A stretch of DNA of 7,233 bases, taken from Acidobacteriota bacterium. Its GTDB lineage: Bacteria > Acidobacteriota > Terriglobia > Bryobacterales > Bryobacteraceae. The notes below the pieces were generated by a model that was not told where the DNA came from, did no database searches, and saw nothing but the letters and a program-made list of their open reading frames with translations. Positions 1-5,797 of this stretch are shown piece after piece. Every line of letters begins with the position of its first letter. Position 1 is the first letter of the stretch. The DNA lies in NCBI GenBank assembly GCA_026394095.1, contig JAPKYY010000178.1, positions 1-7,233 on the forward strand, in the 5' to 3' direction. Position numbers and translations under genes: made by a program.

Positions 1-884
1 AAGGAGCCTTCTCCCTCTGGCAAGCCAAATGTAATCTAAGACTCAGCTTCTACCGCATGCTCGCAACGCAATTGAAGCTCGCAGCCCTCAAAGATTCCCT
101 CACAGAACTCAACCGCGCCATCAGCATTCTCGAGACGCGCGAAAAAGAAGGAGAAGGCTCAAAGCTCGACCGGCTCCGCGCGCAACGCGAGCGCCATGAC
201 ATCGACGCAGAACTCAGCTTCCTCGATTCAATGCTGGCCACCGAACGCGGCAGCCTTCTCGCCTATCTCCCTGCTGGCGTGTCGATCGAAGAACTCACTG
301 GAGACCTGGCAATCCGCGCGGCGAGTCTCGACACGGCCGAGCTCCTGCAAAAGACTCTCGCCACCCGCGCCGACATTCAGGTCGAGCGTCAAAGAATCGA
401 ACAGTACCGGATGGAGCAGCTCGCCGCAGACCGGTTGCGTTACCCCGAGCCTGTCCTCAATGCCGGCCTCAAGCGAGCCGAGCTGGGCCAACCTTCAATA
501 GCGAACGGCCCCGTGATCGGCCTCAGCATGGCCATACCAATCTTTCAGAAAGGCAAATCGGAAGTCTCCCGTTTTGCCGCAGAGCGGGAGCGCGCCACCG
601 CCCGGCTCGACATCCTCCTGCGCCGCACCCAGGCAACTCTAGACGCAGCCGCACGCGTCTTTAACATTCGCAAAGCCGCCCTCGACAAGTACCCGGCTTC
701 CGGCCGCGAAATCGTCGACATCGCCACCATCGCCTATCAGGAAGGCGAAACCGGCATCCTGCAACTGCTCGACGCCTACCGTGTAGAGCGCCAATCCCGC
801 CTCAGAAGAATCGATCTCGAAGCCGCCACCCGCGAAGCCTGGCTCACCCTTGAATCCGTAGTTGGAGAGGAACTCCCCCGATGA
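1..884 (+). CDS. TolC/CzcC-like outer-membrane efflux factor, 5'-truncated by window edge
   Basis: Outer-membrane channel component of a tripartite RND efflux pump. The frame is open from base 3 to the TGA at 882-884 (293 visible residues), so the ATG at 57 is very likely internal: no Shine-Dalgarno precedes it, and the 18 codons before it read on as protein. Family members are usually about 400-450 aa, so roughly the last two thirds is visible. What shows the family: a long charged helical region with the end of the first OEP repeat (GSKLDRLRAQRERHD, about residues 52-66), then the second repeat with the GPVIGLSMAIPIFQKG strand-and-turn signature (about residues 168-183), a long helix, and the closing AYQEGETGILQLLDAYR motif (about residues 245-261). 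The stop overlaps the adaptor start by four bases (ATGA), implying translational coupling. The signal peptide lies outside the window. Family and pump role are secure; substrate is not shown by this protein. Confidence 0.9.
   Translation, partial: GAFSLWQAKCNLRLSFYRMLATQLKLAALKDSLTELNRAISILETREKEGEGSKLDRLRAQRERHDIDAELSFLDSMLATERGSLLAYLPAGVSIEELTGDLAIRAASLDTAELLQKTLATRADIQVERQRIEQYRMEQLAADRLRYPEPVLNAGLKRAELGQPSIANGPVIGLSMAIPIFQKGKSEVSRFAAERERATARLDILLRRTQATLDAAARVFNIRKAALDKYPASGREIVDIATIAYQEGETGILQLLDAYRVERQSRLRRIDLEAATREAWLTLESVVGEELPR
864..870 (+). promoter_or_regulatory. Shine-Dalgarno for the adaptor gene
   Basis: GGAGAGG lies inside the last codons of the outer-membrane factor gene, 10 bases before the ATG at 881. 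It supports 881 as the adaptor start and re-initiation across the ATGA overlap. Confidence 0.65.
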
Positions 885-2380
885 AACAGAATCTTTGGAT
901 CCCCTTAGTTCTATTGCTGAACGCCTGCGAAAAGCCAGCGCCACCTGCTGCTGTCGAAGAAAAAGTAGAAGTCGTAAGCGCTACCAACTGGACGAAAAAG
1001 ACCGAGCTCTTTGTCGAATACCCGCCGCTCGCCGCAGGCCAGATCAGCCGCTTTGCCATTCACCTCACACGCCTCGACAACTTCAAGGCAATGCGACAAG
1101 GCATCGTCCAGGTAAGACTCGGCCCCTCCGTCTTTGAAGTCGCCTCACCCTCACGTCCAGGCATCTTCGGCATTGATGTAAAGCCGACAGCCACTGGCGA
1201 TTTCCCGCTCAGCATCCAGCTGAAAGGCGAAGGCCTCGACGACATCCACCAACTCGGCACTGTCAAGGTCACAACCAAACGCGAAGCACCCAAACCAGAA
1301 GAAGAGACCAATGAAATCTCCTTCCTCAAAGAGCAGCAATGGACGCTCGACTTCGGCACCTCGCTCGTCGAAGCCAAAACCCTTCAAGAAGATCTCCGCG
1401 TCCCTGCCGAAGTCACCGCCCGCTCCGGCGGCGAAGCTAGCGTCGATGCTCCACTTGATGGCCGTCTCACGCTAGACACCCTCCCCATCATCGGCACCAC
1501 CGTTAAAGCAGGTCAGGAGATCGCCCGGCTCACTCTTCCCACCAGCACACCCAATGATCTAACCGGCCTCGAACTCGCAAAGGCCGAAGCCCAGACCATG
1601 CTCGATCTCAGCCGTAAAGACCGCGAGCGTGCCGCACGCCTCGTAGCCAGCGGTGCAGCGCCCGCTCGCCGTCTCGAAGAAGCCACAGCTCTCGAACAAA
1701 ACGCCGAAGCACGCCTCAAGGCAGCCGTAGCTCGCCTCGCGCAATACGACAACTCAAGCAGCGCCGAAGGCCGCGTCACTGGCTCCAAGCTCTTTGTGAT
1801 CCGCGCCCCCATCTCGGGCACCATTCAAACGGTCAAAACCACTCCAGGCGCTAACGTCAAAGCCGGTCAGCTCCTCTTTCAAATCGTCGATCTCGATCAG
1901 GTCTACGTAGCCGCAATCCTCCCCGAGGCCGAGTTCCCGAAGATGCGCACCCTCAGCGGAGCAGAACTAGAAATCCCCGGCGTCGAAGCTCCTCGCCGTC
2001 TTGATCGGCTAATCACCATCGGCCGCGTCGTCGACTCTCCTTCGCGCACCTTCCCCGTCACCTACGCAATCGACAACAGAGATCGGCGCGTGGCCATCAA
2101 CCAAACTGTATACGTCAGAATCTTCACCGGCACACGCGAGTCCACGCTCGTGGTTCCCGAAACCGCCATCGTCGACGATCAGGGCCAGCCCGTGCTCTAT
2201 CTGCAGGCCAGCGGCGAAGGCTTCACCCGCCAGCCCGTAAAACTGGGCAAGCGCCAGGGAGGCATGGTTCAGATCATCGAAGGTCTCAAGCAGGGCGACA
2301 GGGTTGTCAGCAAAGGCGCTCACCTGCTGCGACTGGCCTCAATGTCCACGGCAGTACCCGCGCACGGGCATGTGCACTAG
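881..2380 (+). CDS. RND efflux periplasmic adaptor (HlyD/CzcB/CusB-like) lipoprotein with extra N-terminal domain
   Basis: Membrane-fusion protein linking the RND pump to the outer-membrane channel; 499 aa, longer than the usual roughly 350-420. Seen in order: hydrophobic signal with lipobox-like LNAC (Cys16; Asn at -2 is not typical), so probably a lipoprotein; a beta-rich region about 35-130 with no place in the canonical adaptor core, probably an Ig-like/YtkA-like sandwich; a Glu/Lys-rich linker; ISFLKEQQW at 146-154, which I recall as recurring at the core entry in CzcB-type adaptors; first lipoyl half about 185-220; alpha-hairpin about 223-295; second lipoyl half about 303-337 (APISGTIQTV at 309-318); beta-barrel about 340-415; membrane-proximal domain about 420-485; tail HGHVH (495-499). 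The TolC-contact pattern RxxxLxxxxxxS is R250, L254, with Pro261 instead of Ser. Start set by ATGA overlap and GGAGAGG. The RND gene begins 12 bases downstream. Family call strong; extra-domain fold is inference. Confidence 0.9.
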   Translation: MKQNLWIPLVLLLNACEKPAPPAAVEEKVEVVSATNWTKKTELFVEYPPLAAGQISRFAIHLTRLDNFKAMRQGIVQVRLGPSVFEVASPSRPGIFGIDVKPTATGDFPLSIQLKGEGLDDIHQLGTVKVTTKREAPKPEEETNEISFLKEQQWTLDFGTSLVEAKTLQEDLRVPAEVTARSGGEASVDAPLDGRLTLDTLPIIGTTVKAGQEIARLTLPTSTPNDLTGLELAKAEAQTMLDLSRKDRERAARLVASGAAPARRLEEATALEQNAEARLKAAVARLAQYDNSSSAEGRVTGSKLFVIRAPISGTIQTVKTTPGANVKAGQLLFQIVDLDQVYVAAILPEAEFPKMRTLSGAELEIPGVEAPRRLDRLITIGRVVDSPSRTFPVTYAIDNRDRRVAINQTVYVRIFTGTRESTLVVPETAIVDDQGQPVLYLQASGEGFTRQPVKLGKRQGGMVQIIEGLKQGDRVVSKGAHLLRLASMSTAVPAHGHVH

Positions 2381-2386
2381 AGAGGA
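2381..2386 (+). promoter_or_regulatory. Shine-Dalgarno for the RND pump gene
   Basis: AGAGGA directly follows the adaptor stop codon and sits 6 bases before the ATG at 2393, good spacing. It fixes 2393 as the start and fills half of the 12-base intergenic gap, leaving no room for a separate promoter there. Confidence 0.7.
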
Positions 2387-2392
2387 TTTGCA

Positions 2393-5300
2393 ATGTTTCA
2401 ATTCTTGATTCGCTGGTCCCTTCACAATCGCGCGCTGGTGCTCTTCCTCGCCCTGGTATTACTCGTCTGGGGTGGCCTCACCGCTCGCCAAATACCACTC
2501 GATGTCTTGCCAGACCTGACGGCTCCGACGGTCACAATTCTCGTGGAAGCCCCCGGCATGGTGCCCGTCGAGATGGAGTCGCTGGTTACCTTCCCGATTG
2601 AATCCACCATCAACGGAGCCCCCGGCGTCCGCCGTGTTCGCTCCGCAACAGCAGTCGGTGTGGGCGTGATCTGGGTGGAATTCGATTGGGGCCAGGACAT
2701 TCATCGAGCCCGGCAAATCGTCAACGAAAAGCTCGCCATGGTTGCCGCCACTCTCCCGCCCAACGTAAAGCCGCCCTACCCGGCACCGATCTCTTCGATC
2801 ATGGGCGAGATCCTCTTTCTCACCCTGGAATCAAAAACACATTCAGCGATGGAACTGCGCACCGTCGCCGACACTATCCTCCGCCGCAGGCTACTCGCAG
2901 TATCCGGCGTCGCGCAAGTCATCCCGACAGGAGGCGAACAGAAGCAGTATCAAGTCCTGGCCTCGCCTCAACTCTTGCGCGAATACGCCCTCTCCATCGA
3001 CGATCTTGAACGCGCCCTGCGCGCAGGTAGTCAGAACTCCTCCGCCGGCTTCCGCGTCTCCGGTGGCCAGGAATATCTCATTCAGGGCATTGGCCGCGCC
3101 GCCACAGAAGCCGCCATTGGCCAGATCGGAATCACCTCCAGGTCTGGCCGTCCGATCCTCGTCCGCGACGTAGCCGAAGTCCGCATTGGGCCCGCCCTCA
3201 AGCGCGGCGAGGGTTCACACAATGGAGAACCCGCCGTTGTCCTCGGAGTTCAAAAGCAACCCGGCGCCAACACTCTGGAACTCATGCGGCGGCTCGATTC
3301 TACCCTCGACGAAATTCAGGCAGACCTTCCAGCAGGCATGAAGATCGACAAACATGTCTTTCGCCAGTCTGACTTCATCGAACGTGCCCTTGGCAATCTC
3401 GCACTCGCCCTCAGAGACGGCTCGCTCCTGGTGGTTGTAGTAGTAGTCGTCTTCCTGATGAATCTGCGTGCAGCCCTCATCACTCTAGTCGCGATTCCGG
3501 TCTCGGTCGTAACAGCCGTCATCGCCATGAGCTGGTTTGGCTTCACGATCAACAGCATGAGCCTCGGCGGCCTCGCCATCGCTATCGGCGAGCTGGTAGA
3601 CGACGCCATCATTGATGTCGAAAACGTCATCCGCCGCCTCCGCGAAAACAAAGGCCAGCCCGCACTCGAGGTGATCTACAAAGCCAGTTGCGAGATCCGT
3701 GGCTCGGTCCTATTCGCAACGTTGATCGTCGTCATTGTCTTCCTTCCGCTCTTTGCTTTAACCAGCGTGGAAGGGCGCCTTCTAGCCCCACTCGGCTTCG
3801 CCTACATCGTCAGCCTCGTAGCCTCTCTTTTCGTAGCCCTCACCTTGACGCCAGCCCTGTGTTCCCTCATCCTGCCCAGCGTCCTCCCCGCACAGGAGCC
3901 CTGGCTCGTGCGGCAACTCAAACGCATCTACCATCCAATCCTCGACATGTCATTACGTCACCTTTGGCCAATCGCCGCCCTTTCGATAATCCTCGTAGCC
4001 GGCGCTGCCATTGCCCTCACTCAGATGGGCCGCACCTTCCTGCCGGAATTCAACGAAGGCACCCTCACCCTGAGTGCCGTCACGCTCCCAGGCACCAGCC
4101 TTGCCGATTCAGACAATCTCGGCCGTGGCCTCGAACGCATTCTTCTCGACATACCGGAACTAGTCTCCACCGCCAGAAGAACCGGCCGCGCCGAGCTTGA
4201 CGAACACGTCCAGGGCGTCGAATCCGCTGAACTCGACGTCACCCTCAAGATGGCCAAACGCCCCAAGCACGAAGTTCTGGCCGAAATCCGCGAGCGTGTC
4301 ACGTTGCTCCCCGGCATGAACGTCACCGTCGGGCAACCCATCTCGCACCGCATCGATCACATGCTCTCAGGCACGCGCGCCAACATTGCCGTGAAGGTCT
4401 TCGGCGACGATCTCTACGTCTTGCGCAAACTGGCGAGGCAAATCGAATCGGCAATGCAACCCGTCGCAGGCATAGTGGATCTTGCCGTCGAGCAGCAAAC
4501 AGACATTCCGTTGCTACGCGTTGTCGCCAGGCCCGAAGATGCCGCACGGTACGGCTTGAGCCCCGGTGAAGTAGCATCCCAAATCCAGGCTGCCTTCGTA
4601 GGCACAGAACTCAGCCGCGTCCTCGAAGGCCAGATCAGCTTCCCTCTTGTCTTGCGATACCCGAAAGACCTAGGCGAGCTCAACCGCATCCTCATCGACT
4701 CGAACACCGGCTCCAAGATTCCAATAGAGGCCGTCGCAAACATCATCGAAGATCGTGGCCCCAACTTCATCAGCCGCGAAGGCGTACAACGCAAAATCGT
4801 CATACAGTGCAACGTTGCCGGCAAAGATTTGCTCAGTGTTGTCGAAACAATACGAAAAGCAGTCTCAACATCGATAAAACTGCCACGCGGCTATCGCGTT
4901 GAATACGGCGGCCAATTCGAAAGCGAAGCAGAAGCATCAAGACGGCTCGTCCTGCTGGGCGGTCTTGTCATAGCGGCGATCCTGCTGATCCTCGCCACAG
5001 CCTTCGGCTCGACGCGCGACGCACTGATCATCATGCTGAATCTTCCCCTCGCCCTCGTAGGTGGTGTCCTCGGAGTCTATCTCTCGGGCGGCATCCTGTC
5101 GGTTGCATCGCTCATCGGCTTCATCACACTATTCGGCATTGCCACCAGAAACGGCATCATGCTGATCTCGCACATCCGCCAGGTCAGAGAAGAACCCGGC
5201 GTTACCAACTTGCGTGACGCCATCATGCAAGGAGCAAGCGAAAGACTAGCGCCAATCCTTATGACAGCCCTCGCCGCCGGCCTCGCCCTCACACCAATAG

Positions 5301-5440
5301 CCCTCGGCGCCGGCAAACCCGGCAGCGAGATTCAAGCCCCAATGGCGATGGTGATCCTCTGCGGCCTCATCAGCTCCACACTGCTCAACATGATTGTCGT
5401 CCCGGCTGTCTATTTTAAGGCAGCCCAACGCAAATCCTAG
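2393..5440 (+). CDS. CusA/CzcA-family heavy-metal efflux RND transporter, inner-membrane pump
   Basis: Proton-driven inner-membrane pump of the tripartite system; 1015 aa, full length for the family. Layout: TM1 about 12-31; periplasmic porter half 1 with PDLTAPTV (40-47), VEAPGMVPVEMESLVTFPIE (51-70) and the RSATAVGVG segment (83-91); TM2-TM6 about 343-495; amphipathic linker and TM7 about 524-545; porter half 2 about 550-850 with ISHRIDHMLSGTRANIAVKV (650-669); TM8-TM12 about 853-1008. TM4 reads AIGELVDDAIIDVEN (397-411): D403 and E410 match the CusA D405/E412 relay pair, Ala397 replaces CzcA D402, and E400, D404 and D408 are additional acids. By ungapped alignment from memory the CusA methionines M573, M623 and M672 fall on S561, E613 and H656. 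So this is a metal-type (HME) pump by overall sequence, but not a classical Cu/Ag or Zn/Co/Cd type; substrate is open. TM2 has seven valines in a row (347-353). Stop codon overlaps the convergent gene in CTAG. Confidence 0.93.
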   Translation: MFQFLIRWSLHNRALVLFLALVLLVWGGLTARQIPLDVLPDLTAPTVTILVEAPGMVPVEMESLVTFPIESTINGAPGVRRVRSATAVGVGVIWVEFDWGQDIHRARQIVNEKLAMVAATLPPNVKPPYPAPISSIMGEILFLTLESKTHSAMELRTVADTILRRRLLAVSGVAQVIPTGGEQKQYQVLASPQLLREYALSIDDLERALRAGSQNSSAGFRVSGGQEYLIQGIGRAATEAAIGQIGITSRSGRPILVRDVAEVRIGPALKRGEGSHNGEPAVVLGVQKQPGANTLELMRRLDSTLDEIQADLPAGMKIDKHVFRQSDFIERALGNLALALRDGSLLVVVVVVVFLMNLRAALITLVAIPVSVVTAVIAMSWFGFTINSMSLGGLAIAIGELVDDAIIDVENVIRRLRENKGQPALEVIYKASCEIRGSVLFATLIVVIVFLPLFALTSVEGRLLAPLGFAYIVSLVASLFVALTLTPALCSLILPSVLPAQEPWLVRQLKRIYHPILDMSLRHLWPIAALSIILVAGAAIALTQMGRTFLPEFNEGTLTLSAVTLPGTSLADSDNLGRGLERILLDIPELVSTARRTGRAELDEHVQGVESAELDVTLKMAKRPKHEVLAEIRERVTLLPGMNVTVGQPISHRIDHMLSGTRANIAVKVFGDDLYVLRKLARQIESAMQPVAGIVDLAVEQQTDIPLLRVVARPEDAARYGLSPGEVASQIQAAFVGTELSRVLEGQISFPLVLRYPKDLGELNRILIDSNTGSKIPIEAVANIIEDRGPNFISREGVQRKIVIQCNVAGKDLLSVVETIRKAVSTSIKLPRGYRVEYGGQFESEAEASRRLVLLGGLVIAAILLILATAFGSTRDALIIMLNLPLALVGGVLGVYLSGGILSVASLIGFITLFGIATRNGIMLISHIRQVREEPGVTNLRDAIMQGASERLAPILMTALAAGLALTPIALGAGKPGSEIQAPMAMVILCGLISSTLLNMIVVPAVYFKAAQRKS
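5437..5440. other. Tail-to-tail overlap of two stop codons in CTAG
   Basis: The RND gene ends with TAG at 5438-5440 and the opposite-strand small gene ends with TAG at 5439-5437; both lie in the palindrome CTAG. The two operons therefore converge with a 4-base overlap and no intergenic terminator, so any termination signal for either transcript must lie inside the other gene. Confidence 0.9.
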
Positions 5441-5769
5441 CGGGAAGCTTTCTCCCTGCGCGCCTTGCGGATTTTCATGAGCTCCTTCATCTGCTCCTCA
5501 CTCAAGATCTTCTTCAGTTGCGCATCAGCCCTCTCGTCGATCGACTGCGCTTCCTTGCGCATCTTCAGCTTGGTGCTCAACGAAGCTTCTTTCGGGTCGC
5601 CATACTTCTCGCGGATGGTCAGCAATTCCGCCGCCTGCTCGGTTAGAATGGGCGCAACTTTGCTAGCCAGCTCCGTGCTCAACTTCAACTTGCTGATAGT
5701 CTCGACAACCGCAGGTGGCACCTCCACCTGCGCCATCATCACAAAGGCCAGCAGCAATAGATATTTCAT
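5437..5769 (-). CDS. Small exported helical protein, possibly Spy/CpxP/metal-resistance-like
   Basis: Predicted 110 aa from the ATG at 5769. An in-frame TTG at 5790 would add seven residues; ATG is preferred because it puts the MKYLLLLAFV export signal at the very N-terminus. Neither start has a clear Shine-Dalgarno. Signal about 1-13 (cleavage perhaps after A13, not a perfect AXA site), then a Pro-containing stretch and an almost wholly helical, charged body with a basic end (RKARREKASR, 101-110). ILTEQ (41-45) and ILSEEQ (88-93) resemble the LTxxQ motifs of Spy/CpxP-type periplasmic chaperones and related metal-resistance proteins. It has no Cys or His, so no obvious metal site of the ZraP/CnrX kind; mature Met residues are M70, M94 and M98. 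It follows the permease gene with a gap of 24 bases, probably co-transcribed. That it is a real exported protein is fairly safe; the family is a weak, motif-based call. Confidence 0.7.
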   Translation of the reverse strand: MKYLLLLAFVMMAQVEVPPAVVETISKLKLSTELASKVAPILTEQAAELLTIREKYGDPKEASLSTKLKMRKEAQSIDERADAQLKKILSEEQMKELMKIRKARREKASR

Positions 5770-5772
5770 AAT

Positions 5773-5797
5773 TTGAGACGAGGATAGCAAGTCTCAA
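5773..5797 (-). promoter_or_regulatory. Perfect 7-bp inverted repeat at permease stop / small-gene start
   Basis: TTGAGAC (5773-5779) and GTCTCAA (5791-5797) are perfect complements around an 11-base spacer. In minus-strand RNA the stem contains the permease TGA stop (5796-5794), the loop begins with the alternative TTG (5790), and the stem ends 3 bases before the ATG at 5769, covering the place where a Shine-Dalgarno would be. A run of U does not follow, so it is not a standard terminator. A role in translational coupling or start-site masking is inference; chance remains possible for a 7-bp stem. Confidence 0.4.

Noticed and set aside
57..59. ATG at 57 as the true start of the outer-membrane factor
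   Set aside because: The frame is open to the window edge, no Shine-Dalgarno precedes it, and the resulting 275 aa protein would lack the signal peptide and much of the first repeat.
3688..4200. 170-codon open frame on the + strand inside the RND gene
   Set aside because: Out-of-frame shadow of a clear RND coding sequence; Pro/Arg/His-rich low-complexity translation without family signature.
4414..4824. 136-codon minus-strand open frame within the RND gene
   Set aside because: Antisense shadow with no export signal, motif or start signal; the sense frame is fully explained by the porter domain.
5442..5456. Possible terminator GGGA...TCCC after the RND stop
   Set aside because: Only four paired bases, no extension of the stem and no T run; it also lies inside the opposite coding sequence.
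5432..5474. Inverted repeat AAATCC / GGATTT spanning the convergent junction
   Set aside because: Six bases with a loop of about 31 bases; expected by chance and energetically weak.
5465..5776. Open frame of 103 codons on the + strand opposite the small exported protein gene
   Set aside because: Mirror frame of the minus-strand gene; Ser/Cys-rich composition typical of antisense translation, and no Shine-Dalgarno or family resemblance.
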